A DNA stretch of 64,000 bases, taken from the NCBI RefSeq assembly GCF_016801985.1, contig NZ_JAEVLS010000003.1, positions 620,001 through 684,000 on the forward strand. The letters run 5' to 3'. A program made the translations under genes and the position numbers. The notes beneath the pieces were generated by a model. It was given only the letters and a program-made list of their open reading frames with translations, searched no databases and was not told where the DNA came from. This stretch comes from Steroidobacter gossypii. GTDB taxonomy: Bacteria > Pseudomonadota > Gammaproteobacteria > Steroidobacterales > Steroidobacteraceae. Below are positions 56,410 to 64,000 of the stretch, one piece after another; positions within the stretch are counted from its first letter, which is position 1, and every line of letters begins with the position of its first letter.

Positions 56410-56820
56410 ATGGCAAGCGCAGCGAAAGGCACCATGAGCAAGCGTGGTGGCCGCATCAACATCACGCCGTTCGTCGACGTGCTGCTGGTGGTGCTGGTGA
56501 TCTTCATTCTCACCAGCAACGCCAGCATCCCGGGCATCAAGGTGGATCTGCCCAAGGCCAGCTCGACCGTGGCGCTCGAGAAGCCGAAGACCAAGGCGAT
56601 CACCATCGACAACACCGGCCAGGTGTTTCTCGATGCCTATCCGGTCACGCTGACCGAGCTGGAAGAGCGATTGCGCGCGGAAAAAGCGATCACGCCGGAT
56701 TTCCCAGTGATCGTGCGCGGTGACGCCGCCGTCCAGTACGCCAAGGTCGTGTCCGTGCTCGATCTGCTGCGTCGGATCGAGCTGTTCCAGATCGGCCTTG
56801 TCACTGGCAAGCCGAGCTGA
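56410..56820 (+). CDS. exbD: ExbD-type energy transducer
   Basis: The product has 136 residues from ATG 56410, with AAGGAAA eight bases upstream. A short cytoplasmic N-terminus (KRGGRINITP) leads into a single membrane helix with the essential aspartate D23 (FVDVLLVVLVIFILTSN). The periplasmic ExbD domain follows (GIKVDLPKASS, then ITIDNTGQVFLDAYPVTLTEL in strands, and VIVRGDAAVQYAKVVSVLDLL). It couples proton flow through the ExbB at 54609 to the TonB encoded 11 bases downstream. Confidence 0.93.
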   Translation: MASAAKGTMSKRGGRINITPFVDVLLVVLVIFILTSNASIPGIKVDLPKASSTVALEKPKTKAITIDNTGQVFLDAYPVTLTELEERLRAEKAITPDFPVIVRGDAAVQYAKVVSVLDLLRRIELFQIGLVTGKPS

Positions 56821-56831
56821 GGGCCTGGCGC

Positions 56832-57524
56832 GTGAAGTCCAGTTCGACTCCTCCATCGCAGCTCGCCGCGCCTGCATGGCGTCACTGGGGCGGTGTCGCC
56901 ACAGGTGTCGCCCTGCTCGCAGCGGTGAGCGCCTTCATCTGGTATCTGCTTTCGGACACGGCCGCGACCAAACGTGAGGTAGCGGCGACTCCGATGTTGA
57001 TGCTGCCGCCGCCTCCGCCGCCACCGCCGGAGCCGGAGAAACTGCCCGAGCCCGAACCGGAGATCGAGCCCGAAGTGGTCGAGCCCGAGCCGACGCCGCT
57101 CGATCAGCCGCTCGATGAAGCGCCACCGACGCCGGTGGAGAGTTTCAGCGATCCGGTCACCATCGCCGGCGAGGCGCAGGCGGGCACCGATGCCTTCGGA
57201 GTTCAGTCTGGCCGCGGCGGCGGAATGGCGGGCACCGGCGGGTTGGGCTCCGGCTCATATGCGCGTTATGTGTCGGCGATGCTACAGCAGGCACTGCTGC
57301 GCGATCCGCGCACACGCCATTTAGTGTTCAGCGAATTGCGCATCGATCTCTGGCTCGATGCCGACGGCAAGCCGGTGCGAGCCGAGCTGGTACGAAGCAG
57401 CGGCAACGAGAAGACCGACGCTGCCGTGCTGGAGCTGGTGCGCGAGCTCGAGAACATCGATGAACGGCCGCCAGCCTCGCTCTCTTTTCCGATGCGCGTG
57501 GCCATGCAGGGACGCCGTCCCTGA
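56832..57524 (+). CDS. TonB-type energy transducer
   Basis: The product has 230 residues from GTG 56832. A cytoplasmic stretch (1-18) is followed by a membrane helix (about 20-41, GGVATGVALLAAVSAFIWYLL in part). The Pro/Glu arm (about 58-105, eight successive prolines, then repeated PEPE) can span the periplasm. A Gly-rich hinge (about 125-142) precedes the C-terminal domain (about 143-226; YARYVSAMLQQALL, LWLDADGKPVRAELVRSSG). It completes an ExbB-ExbD-TonB set in one operon. The client is not obvious: no TonB-dependent receptor gene is present in the window, so the TpsB, the porin or the STN hybrids are the local candidates. Confidence 0.9.
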   Translation: MKSSSTPPSQLAAPAWRHWGGVATGVALLAAVSAFIWYLLSDTAATKREVAATPMLMLPPPPPPPPEPEKLPEPEPEIEPEVVEPEPTPLDQPLDEAPPTPVESFSDPVTIAGEAQAGTDAFGVQSGRGGGMAGTGGLGSGSYARYVSAMLQQALLRDPRTRHLVFSELRIDLWLDADGKPVRAELVRSSGNEKTDAAVLELVRELENIDERPPASLSFPMRVAMQGRRP

Positions 57525-57563
57525 CCGCATCCGTGACTTCGGTACCAATCAATTTCTCTTATC

Positions 57564-59432
57564 GTGAAGCGAACAATGAATCACTCCACTGATCCGCACG
57601 CCGCAAGCAGCGTGCACATTCAAGAGCGTCGAACCTTTGCGCCGCATGGACGGGCACGCCGCACGGTTGCGCTCGCCGTTGCCTCGGCGCTGGCGCTGAC
57701 GAGCACCGTGGGCGTCGCACAGGAGCAAACAGAGACCCCGGCGCAAGCCACACCGCCAGCTGAAAGCGCGATGATCAGACTGATCCGCGGATTGATGGAG
57801 AGCGGCGCGCTCACCCGCGATGTCGGCGAAGCGCTGCTGGTTCAGGCGCAGACCGAAGCAATGGCGGCTCAGCGGACCCAGGATCAAGCGGCCACCGCCG
57901 CGGCTGCAGTAGCCGCGCCGTCCGGCGCCACCGCGCTACGTCCTGAGCCGGGCGATGTGCGTGTTCCTTATATTTCCGAGAGTGTGCGCGATGAGATCCG
58001 CGCCGATCTCAAGCAAGAGGTGCTGGCCCAGGCCAAGCAGGAGGGGTGGGCGGCGCCGAACGAGACGCCCGCATGGGCCAAGCGCATCCGCTTCGACAGC
58101 GATGTACGCGTGCGCAGCGAATCGCGACTGTTCTCCGAAAGCAACAGCAACATTGAAATCGACTGGCCGCAGCTGAACGTGGGCGACGGCTACGACACCA
58201 ACCCGAATACCAACCTGGCGCTGCCGCCAGTCGCCAACACCCGTGAAGATCGCAAGAACCAATGGCGTGTTCGCGCGCGCGTGGGCCTGTTCGCCGATCT
58301 TTCCGAGCGCACGCAAGCCGCCGTGCGCATTGCCACTGGCGACGACAACAGCCCCGTGTCGACCAATGAAACAATGGGCGGCGGCCTCGACAAGGACGAC
58401 ATCTGGATCGACCAGGTCTGGTTGTCGCACAAGGTCACCGACTGGCTGAAGCTGACCGGTGGACGGTTCACGAATCCATTCGTGCCCTCGGACATGGCGT
58501 TCGATTCCACCGATCTGGTATTCGATGAAGATTTGAACTTCGACGGCGCGGTCATTCAGTTTGCGCAAGGCGTCGGTCCGGTCCGGCTGCTGAGCAACGC
58601 CGGCTATATCCCGCTCGAATATTCCTCGGACAGCTTCCCGCTTCGCAGTCAGGAGAAGATGGAAAGCGAGACCAAGTGGCTGCTGGCCGCGCAGCTGGGC
58701 GCGGATTGGGAGATCACTGACCGGCATCGCTTGCGCGGCACGGCGGCCTGGTACGACTTCAGAAACATCTCCGGCAAAGTCTCGGAGCCGTGCGCCTTGT
58801 ACGCCGGCGAGCAGAGTTGCAGCACTGACTGGTCGCGCCCTGCTTTCATGCAGAAGGGCAACACTCTGATGGCCCTGCGGGACGTGGCGCTCGATCCGCT
58901 CGATCCGGCAGGCACTCCAACGCCGCAGTACGTGGGGCTCGCGGCTGAGTTCGAACTGCTCGATGTGAATCTCAACTGGCAGGCGCGGGTGGGCGAGCGG
59001 TTCTATCTGCGCGTCGAAGCCGATTATGTACAAAACCTCGCTTACGACGAAGATGAGATGTGGGAGCGTGCCGCCCCCGACCGCATCGTGAACAACTTCG
59101 ACGGCTCGGGCGGCACGAACCGTGCGGCCTTCAAGAGCGGCGACAGCGCGTATCTGGTCAGGGCGACATTCGGCGCGCCCACGCTCGATGCTCCCGGCGA
59201 CTGGAACATGCAGGTGGGATACAAGCGCATAGAGCCGGATGCCTTGCCGGACGCTTACAACGATTCCGATTTCCACCTGGGCGGAACCAACGCACGCGGC
59301 TACTTTGTTGGCGGCTCGTATGCATTCGACAAGCGTGCCTGGTTCACCGGGCGCTGGATTGCAACAAAGGAGCTGTATGGTGCGCCGTTGTCCATCGATA
59401 CGCTGCAGCTCGATGTCAACGCGCGGTTCTGA
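57564..59432 (+). CDS. Putative outer-membrane porin (Porin_5 type)
   Basis: The product has 622 residues from GTG 57564 (or 618 from ATG 57576; neither has a strong ribosome site). A signal peptide spans about 30-53 (TVALAVASALALTSTVGVAQ). A periplasmic helical stretch follows (IRLIRGLMESGALTRDVGEALLVQAQTEA, in part; DEIRADLKQEVLAQAKQEG). From about 170 it is a beta-barrel with alternating aromatic strands (WRVRARVGLFADL, WLKLTGGRFTNPFVPSDMAFDSTDL, YFVGGSYAFDKRAWFTGRW in pieces) and a final LDVNARF. It matches the putative-porin family seen in many Gram-negatives. It lies 39 bases after TonB and overlaps the ribosome site of the next gene. The substrate is unknown. Confidence 0.85.
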   Translation: MKRTMNHSTDPHAASSVHIQERRTFAPHGRARRTVALAVASALALTSTVGVAQEQTETPAQATPPAESAMIRLIRGLMESGALTRDVGEALLVQAQTEAMAAQRTQDQAATAAAAVAAPSGATALRPEPGDVRVPYISESVRDEIRADLKQEVLAQAKQEGWAAPNETPAWAKRIRFDSDVRVRSESRLFSESNSNIEIDWPQLNVGDGYDTNPNTNLALPPVANTREDRKNQWRVRARVGLFADLSERTQAAVRIATGDDNSPVSTNETMGGGLDKDDIWIDQVWLSHKVTDWLKLTGGRFTNPFVPSDMAFDSTDLVFDEDLNFDGAVIQFAQGVGPVRLLSNAGYIPLEYSSDSFPLRSQEKMESETKWLLAAQLGADWEITDRHRLRGTAAWYDFRNISGKVSEPCALYAGEQSCSTDWSRPAFMQKGNTLMALRDVALDPLDPAGTPTPQYVGLAAEFELLDVNLNWQARVGERFYLRVEADYVQNLAYDEDEMWERAAPDRIVNNFDGSGGTNRAAFKSGDSAYLVRATFGAPTLDAPGDWNMQVGYKRIEPDALPDAYNDSDFHLGGTNARGYFVGGSYAFDKRAWFTGRWIATKELYGAPLSIDTLQLDVNARF

Positions 59433-59442
59433 GGAGGTTGCC

Positions 59443-60195
59443 GTGTCAAAAGCCATGTCATCTCTGAAGATTCCGACCTCGCCGGCGCATCGAACCGCTT
59501 CGCGTTGGCTGAGGACGATCGCAGCCACCGGCTTGCTGCTTGCCGCATCAGCCCACGCCCAGCAGGCGGATAGCATGGAAGACCGCCTGCGAGCTCAACT
59601 GCGGGTCACGACTGCTCAGTTGCAGGAGGTGCAAAACGAGCTAGCAAAGCTCAAGGCTGGCAAAAACAGCGGAGCTGCGCCCTCGGATGAGGTTGCGGCG
59701 CTGAAGGAGGAACTTGCGCAAAGCAAGGCTGAGCTCGAGAAGGAACGTCGAGCCCGCAGTCAGGCGGCCGCGGGCAATCAACAATTGCAGGAGCAGGCCA
59801 ATACATTCGTCGAGAAAGCGAACGCGCAGATCGCTCAGTATCGAAGCGCCTACGAGAACTTGCTGAAGATGGCCCGTGCCTCGGAAGCCGAGCGGCAACG
59901 ACTGGCCGGCGAAGCTGCCGGCCGAAGCGCGGCGATCCAACAGTGCGAAGCGAAGAACGGCGAGCTGTATGCACTGGGCAATGAAATCCTGCGTGCATAT
60001 GAGACAGTCGGGTTCGGTGATGTGCTGTCCTCGCGCCAGCCGTTCGCAGCCAAGGCGCGCGCGAAGTATGAAGAGATCGCCCAGGAATACGGCGACAAGC
60101 TCTATCAAGGCCAGTTCGATGCGCGCGCTGTGGCGCCGCCGGTTGCAGCAGCCGCGCCCGCGGGTGCGGCTGCCGAAGCCGCGAGACCGCAATAA
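59443..60195 (+). CDS. Periplasmic coiled-coil protein
   Basis: The product has 250 residues from GTG 59443, set by a very strong GAGGAGG six bases upstream that overlaps the porin stop. A signal peptide spans about 18-39 (LRTIAATGLLLAASAHAQ). Residues about 45-165 are a long heptad-rich coiled coil (MEDRLRAQLRVTTAQLQEV, AALKEELAQSKAELEKERR). A globular segment with C-x4-5 spacing follows (IQQCEAKNGELYALGNEILRAY, in part), then KYEEIAQEYGDKLYQGQFDA and an Ala/Pro tail. I know similar proteins next to Porin_5 and SapC genes but no proven function. It could space or hold surface proteins in the periplasm. Confidence 0.8.
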   Translation: MSKAMSSLKIPTSPAHRTASRWLRTIAATGLLLAASAHAQQADSMEDRLRAQLRVTTAQLQEVQNELAKLKAGKNSGAAPSDEVAALKEELAQSKAELEKERRARSQAAAGNQQLQEQANTFVEKANAQIAQYRSAYENLLKMARASEAERQRLAGEAAGRSAAIQQCEAKNGELYALGNEILRAYETVGFGDVLSSRQPFAAKARAKYEEIAQEYGDKLYQGQFDARAVAPPVAAAAPAGAAAEAARPQ

Positions 60196-60240
60196 ACGCA
60201 CTATCCCGAACCGAAAAGTATCAGATCATAGGAAGCTAAC

Positions 60241-61053
60241 GTGAAAGCCACCGACGCCGCCGCAGAGCAAACTTCACAGAACCCCTCGCTCCGAGGCGCG
60301 GCATCCGAACCCAGGTCCGCATCGAGTCCGCTGTTCTATCGACAGCCCGTGCCGCTTTCGTCCGTGACGCATGCGAGCTGGCGATTGAAAGGCGGCGATG
60401 TCGCGTATGCGTCCGATACCAATGCCCTGCCAGTGATGGTCGGCGAATTTGGGGCGGCCGCGCACTCCTATCCGCTGGTGTTCGCGGCAAAGGATGCCAG
60501 CCCCGTCGCCTTGGTGGGTCTGCAGCAGCTCAACGTTTTCGTGAGCGACGGTAAGTGGAGCGAGGGCCATTACATTCCGGCGTATGTGCGCCGCTATCCT
60601 TTCGTGTTCATTCACGTCGAGGATCAGGATCGCTTCGTGCTCGCGGTCGATGCTGGATCCGAGCGGATCGTGCGTCAAGGAGAGGAGGGCGTCCCGCTGT
60701 TCGATAACGGCGCTCCGACCGACGTGACCAAACAAGCGTTGGAGTTTTGCCGCGCGTTCACGGGCGAGCATCGTGCTACGAGCGCTTTCAGCGCAGCGCT
60801 GCGCGCGCAAGGCTTGCTGACTGCGCGACATGCGGATGTCGTAATGCCGAATGGCCGCAAGCTGTCGCTGAGCGGCTTCGAAGTCGTCGACGCAGAAAAG
60901 TTCGCCGCGCTGCCCGATGCTGTCGTAGTCGAGTGGCATCGCAAGGGCTGGTTGAGACTGGTGAACTTGCACCTCGCTTCGCTCGATCGATTCACTGATC
61001 TGCTGTCGCGCCAGAGCGCTCGCGATTCGAACGTCGGCGCGGTAGCGCATTGA
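60241..61053 (+). CDS. SapC family protein
   Basis: The product has 270 residues from GTG 60241, with AGGAAG eight bases upstream. No signal peptide is seen, so it is cytoplasmic. The SapC domain covers about 35-255: YRQPVPLSSVTHASWRLK, LPVMVGEFGAAAHSYPLVF, HYIPAYVRRYPFVF, DQDRFVLAVDAGS and LPDAVVVEWHRKGWL. The family is named after a Campylobacter surface-layer locus and its biochemistry is not settled. Its place among porin, coiled-coil and OmpH-like genes supports a job in surface-protein biogenesis or modification. Confidence 0.9.
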   Translation: MKATDAAAEQTSQNPSLRGAASEPRSASSPLFYRQPVPLSSVTHASWRLKGGDVAYASDTNALPVMVGEFGAAAHSYPLVFAAKDASPVALVGLQQLNVFVSDGKWSEGHYIPAYVRRYPFVFIHVEDQDRFVLAVDAGSERIVRQGEEGVPLFDNGAPTDVTKQALEFCRAFTGEHRATSAFSAALRAQGLLTARHADVVMPNGRKLSLSGFEVVDAEKFAALPDAVVVEWHRKGWLRLVNLHLASLDRFTDLLSRQSARDSNVGAVAH

Positions 61054-61079
61054 AACAAGTCGTCAAGAGAGATCTAGCA

Positions 61080-61724
61080 ATGAAACAGAACACGCATGTT
61101 CGCAAGGTGGTCGTCGCGCTGCTGCTTGCAGGCAGCCTGGCAGGTGGTCACGTGTCCGCGGCCGAGGGAGCTGGATCCGAAGAAGCGGGTCTGGGCGGAC
61201 CGGCGATCCCGGGCGTGTGCCTGCTCAGCCGCCAGGCGGTGTTCGCGAACGCGGCGGTCGGCAAGGATGCATCCGCCCAGATCGCCAAACTGACCGCAGA
61301 AGCTCAGCAAGAGGTGCTCGCCGAGCGCAAGCCGCTGGAAGAAGAAGCGCGCAACCTCGAAAGCCAGCGCGCCAACCTGGCTCCGGAGAAGTACGCGGAA
61401 CAGCAGCAGGCGCTGGCCCGTCGTTGGGCTGAGCTGCAAGGCAAGGCTGACCATCGCACTCGCGAGATCGAGGCCACTCGCCAGAAGGCGATCGAACGCA
61501 TCTCGGCGGAAGCGCAGCCGGTGGTCGCGGCGGAATACAAGGAACGCAAATGCGGTCTGCTGTTCGATCGCGGTATTGCGCTCGGTGGCAATCTGAGCGG
61601 CGACCTGACGGCGGCGGTGGTGCAGAAGCTGGACAAGAAGATCACCACCCTCCCGATCCAGCGCGAAGTGCTGCCCATGACGCCGGTCGCAGCCAACGCG
61701 CCGGTGGCGAATCCAGCTAGATGA
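61080..61724 (+). CDS. OmpH/Skp-like periplasmic chaperone
   Basis: The product has 214 residues from ATG 61080. A signal peptide spans about 1-27 (VVVALLLAGSLAGGHVSA). The mature protein opens with VCLLSRQAVFANAAVGKDASAQI, which matches the start of Skp domains (xxDxxxVFxxSxxGKxxxxxL). A charged coiled coil forms the tentacle (about 72-150; EVLAERKPLEEEARNLESQ, KADHRTREIEATRQKAIERI), then a return strand. It is longer than E. coli Skp (about 160). Skp-type trimers hold unfolded barrel proteins in the periplasm. As the last gene of this operon it could chaperone the TpsB, porin or the giant exoproteins in transit. Confidence 0.85.
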   Translation: MKQNTHVRKVVVALLLAGSLAGGHVSAAEGAGSEEAGLGGPAIPGVCLLSRQAVFANAAVGKDASAQIAKLTAEAQQEVLAERKPLEEEARNLESQRANLAPEKYAEQQQALARRWAELQGKADHRTREIEATRQKAIERISAEAQPVVAAEYKERKCGLLFDRGIALGGNLSGDLTAAVVQKLDKKITTLPIQREVLPMTPVAANAPVANPAR

Positions 61725-61786
61725 AACCGGTACGAATCGAAGGCCGCTCGACGAACTCGCCGGGTTGCACGACCAGGAAAGAGAAG

Positions 61787-62173
61787 ATGCCGCTGGACGA
61801 TCTGCGGTGGAGCCTCGAACACGCTGAGACCATGAGTCCCGCGAACATCGCCAGGGTGAAGGCGCTGGGCGGCGGCATCGCCCTGGACACCAAGATGGCG
61901 TTGCACGGGTGACGGATTCATCAAGACTTACGGTCGCGACAAGGCATTGCTGACTCCGCGGCTGCGCCAGCTCGTTGACACTGGAATCCCCCTGTCCATG
62001 ACCATGCCGTGGAGGAGTCCCAAATCAAATCTATTACCTCGGTGTTGACCGTCATGGACGGCCGGGTGGTGTACGGCGCGCAGGACTATCACTCGCTTTC
62101 GCCGGCATTGCCCGAGATCCTGCCGACTTGGTCGCCCATCAAACACTACGGCGGCTATCACCAGACTCGGTAA
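61787..62173 (+). pseudogene. YtcJ-type amidohydrolase, decayed 3' part
   Basis: Three pieces in different frames carry the C-terminal half of an Amidohydro_3 (YtcJ-like) enzyme. DDLRWSLEHAETMSPANIARVKALGGGIAL runs to a TGA at 61910-61912. GFIKTYGRDKALLTPRLRQLVDTGIPLSMT follows in the next frame. DHAVEESQIKSI, LTVMDGRVVYGAQDY and WSPIKHYGGYHQTR then end at TAA 62171-62173. The segment that normally lies between the second and third piece is missing, so there is at least one frameshift and one internal deletion. The metal-binding N-terminal half is absent. It is a dead remnant and marks the right edge of the surface-protein operon. Confidence 0.75.
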
Positions 62174-62830
62174 TGTGGCCGGCAGGCGGCGGTAACGCCG
62201 AGCCCGTGCGATCCACGCGTCGAATCGATTGCTTGAGCCACAATCAGCCATTGTTTCCACGAGCGGTCCTGGTACATACGGTCGATGACGATTGCGCGAG
62301 CGGGATCCAACTGAAAACCCCCGTGCCTATGGTTCGAGTCACCCCAGCATCGTCAAGCATCCACTTCGAGCCGTGAGCGTCATCCCGCTGCGTATTGAGT
62401 ACGGCTACCGAGTCCATCCCGAGAAGCACAATCCAGCCTCAGCGCTGAAATGCTTTCGGTTGAGTGGGGCTGCCGGCGCGGCTGAGAAACAGCGGCCTGC
62501 GGTGATCCGAAACATCGAACCGTCATTGCGACTTGGTTCGAGCCAGCCCGTCCAATCGCTCGATGGATGCATCGTAGTACGTTGGTAGTTCATTCCTGTT
62601 ATAGAAATGAAGCAATCGTATGCTAGCGTGGACGATTCGAGAGGAACTCGAAGCTGGGGCTGGGTGCGGCAAGTGAAAGTTCAGTTTGATGCTGCTGTTC
62701 TCGCGGCGCTCGCGTGTAGCACGGCGGTTGCTGATTGCCAAATCGCTCGCTCGGGCGATTTCTCGACGCGGCCACTACCCTGGTCGGTGCCGTAGTTCAG
62801 TTCCTGCACCGCCAAGCGGCATAGCGCACT
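62174..62830. other. Spacer without supported genes, 657 bases
   Basis: Short open frames occur on both strands but none shows a recognisable domain, signal peptide or ribosome site. Base composition is lower in GC than the neighbouring genes, especially around 62590-62640, which fits decayed or foreign sequence and may include the promoter of the next gene. Confidence 0.55.
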
Positions 62831-63982
62831 GTGCAGGCCAGAATGTTCAAGGTTACTGCGCCAGATGGCGCTGCGTCGGCTGGTCCGTTGATAGTGCGCT
62901 TTGGCGCACTCGGCGACATGGTCATTTTGCTTTCGATGGTGCGAGCGCTGTACGAGCGATGGGGGCGGGCCGTCGATATCGTCTCGAGCGGCTCATGGAA
63001 TCGATTCATCATACAGGGTCAGCCCGGCGTCGGTCGCGTATACCTGATCCGCTCGCGAGCCACGCCATATCTGTTGAGCCTCGATCAATGGCGCCTCTGC
63101 GCGGCACTGCGAGCGCGCGGAACCGGGCCTGTCTGGAACTGCGATGGCGACGCTAGAACGCGCGCACTACTGTCGCATGCCGATGTCCCGGCATCACACA
63201 TCGTTGACGCCGGACGCGTGGGCAGGTTTGCCAATGAACATGAAGTCGATCGATGGCTGCGCTTAGCCGCCATGACGCCTGTGGCGTACGAAGGGCAGTT
63301 GCCTTCTGCGAGCGTGCCTTCACATCTGCGGGTGCCTCCACTGGAGATCAGTGAACAGTGGCGCCGCGATGCGGATGTGTGGCTGAAAGCGAGACGATTG
63401 AACGACAAGCCGATTGTGCTGATTCAGGCGGGCAACAAACGCACCACTAAGTGGTGGCGACCGAGGGATCGGTCCAGCAATTCCAAGTACTGGCCTGAAA
63501 TCAAATGGGCTCAGGTGATCGACGCGCTCGCAGAGATCGAGCCGAACGCCGAATTCGTATTGTGTGGGGTTTCGAGCGAGCATGCGCTCAATCACGCGAT
63601 TGCGAGAAGCGTACGTACCTCGAGATTGCACAATCTCACAGGGGATCTTCCGTTGCCGCGATTGCTTGCCATTCAGCAGCGCGCGCTCGGCATGATTTCC
63701 GTCGATACTGGTCCTGCACACTGCGCGGCCGCCGTGGATTGCCCATTGGTGGTGCTGTTCGGGGCCGCAAATCCAGCAATGTACCTGCCACGCAGCAGGT
63801 ACAGCAGCGTCAAATGTGTGCGCGCGTTCGACGGAGCTGTCCCGTCGATGCGCGCGATAGCGGTCGAGGACGTGCTGAACGCTTGGGTCAGCTTGTCTCG
63901 AAACGAACGGCCGGAAGTTCCCAATCTGCATCAGCTGCAAATCCCGTCCGAAAAGATTGCCGCAGGCAGCGGCCTGCGCTAG
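62831..63982 (+). CDS. Glycosyltransferase family 9 (heptosyltransferase-like)
   Basis: The product has 383 residues from GTG 62831, or 379 from ATG 62843; the ribosome site is weak for both. The N-terminal half has the family opening LIVRFGALGDMVILLSMVRAL. The C-terminal half has the nucleotide-sugar binding features PIVLIQAGNKR and ISVDTGPAHCAAAVDCPLVVLFG. GT9 enzymes transfer heptose or related sugars from ADP-activated donors, usually to the LPS core in the cytoplasm. Some relatives glycosylate autotransporter and TPS adhesins. This protein lies behind two pseudogene-rich spacers and lacks the clear cysteine finger of dedicated adhesin heptosyltransferases, so LPS or capsule synthesis is the default reading. 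Confidence 0.87.
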   Translation: MQARMFKVTAPDGAASAGPLIVRFGALGDMVILLSMVRALYERWGRAVDIVSSGSWNRFIIQGQPGVGRVYLIRSRATPYLLSLDQWRLCAALRARGTGPVWNCDGDARTRALLSHADVPASHIVDAGRVGRFANEHEVDRWLRLAAMTPVAYEGQLPSASVPSHLRVPPLEISEQWRRDADVWLKARRLNDKPIVLIQAGNKRTTKWWRPRDRSSNSKYWPEIKWAQVIDALAEIEPNAEFVLCGVSSEHALNHAIARSVRTSRLHNLTGDLPLPRLLAIQQRALGMISVDTGPAHCAAAVDCPLVVLFGAANPAMYLPRSRYSSVKCVRAFDGAVPSMRAIAVEDVLNAWVSLSRNERPEVPNLHQLQIPSEKIAAGSGLR

Positions 63983-64000
63983 CGGGCGCAGTCGATCGAG

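Noticed and set aside
62292-62795. Short open frames on both strands in the right-hand spacer
   Set aside because: None has a ribosome site, signal peptide, domain or plausible composition.
62831-63982. Dedicated adhesin heptosyltransferase for the TpsA proteins
   Set aside because: The sequence shows standard GT9 motifs and no clear iron-binding cysteine finger, and it is separated from the operon by pseudogene and spacer; kept only as a possibility.
1-64000. tRNA, rRNA, riboswitch or prophage/IS elements
   Set aside because: No cloverleaf, rRNA segment, known aptamer, transposase or integrase was recognised on either strand by reading; a covariance-model search would be needed to exclude small RNAs.

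Overview
The window is a GC-rich chromosomal segment from a Gram-negative bacterium. The mix of autotransporters, FecI/FecR/STN signalling genes, giant DUF3739-type filamentous haemagglutinins, SapC and Porin_5 proteins fits a gammaproteobacterium of the Steroidobacter/Xanthomonad kind. That placement is inference from gene content; there is no rRNA or other phylogenetic marker here. Almost everything encoded is a surface, secreted or envelope-signalling protein. I see no tRNA, rRNA, CRISPR array or intact insertion sequence.

Region 1 (1-15879) holds two classical autotransporters, the first cut by the window start. Between them lie a LuxR-type regulator with an atypical receiver and an MscS-type channel. 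Region 2 (15880-16632) is a gene-poor spacer with a decayed LysR regulator tail. Region 3 (16633-52209) contains two copies of a four-gene cassette: an STN-TonB hybrid periplasmic protein, a FecI-type ECF sigma factor, a FecR-type anti-sigma factor and a giant two-partner-secretion exoprotein of about 4,540 or 4,600 residues. Between the cassettes lie a third FecI-like sigma factor without a FecR, a trypsin-like exported protease, a small TonB-C-like exported protein and an OmpR-type response regulator.

Region 4 (52341-61724) starts with a small exported protein on the minus strand. Then follow, all on plus, a TpsB (FhaC/ShlB) transporter, an ExbB with periplasmic DUF2341 and LamG-like domains, ExbD, TonB, a Porin_5 protein, a periplasmic coiled-coil protein, a SapC protein and an OmpH/Skp-like chaperone. 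Region 5 (61725-64000) holds a decayed YtcJ-type amidohydrolase, an empty spacer and a GT9 glycosyltransferase.

The locus reads as one system. Two giant TpsA proteins are each preceded by a dedicated cell-surface-signalling module and share one TpsB, next to a private ExbB-ExbD-TonB motor. No TonB-dependent receptor is present. The STN domain normally carried by such a receptor sits instead on small exported proteins that end in a TonB-type C-terminal domain. This looks like a rewired cell-surface-signalling circuit controlling two-partner secretion and is the main candidate for an undescribed system. An identical promoter-like element (GTGACAAACGGCAGT, 17 bp, GTCTAT) precedes both the protease and the TpsB gene and points to shared ECF control.
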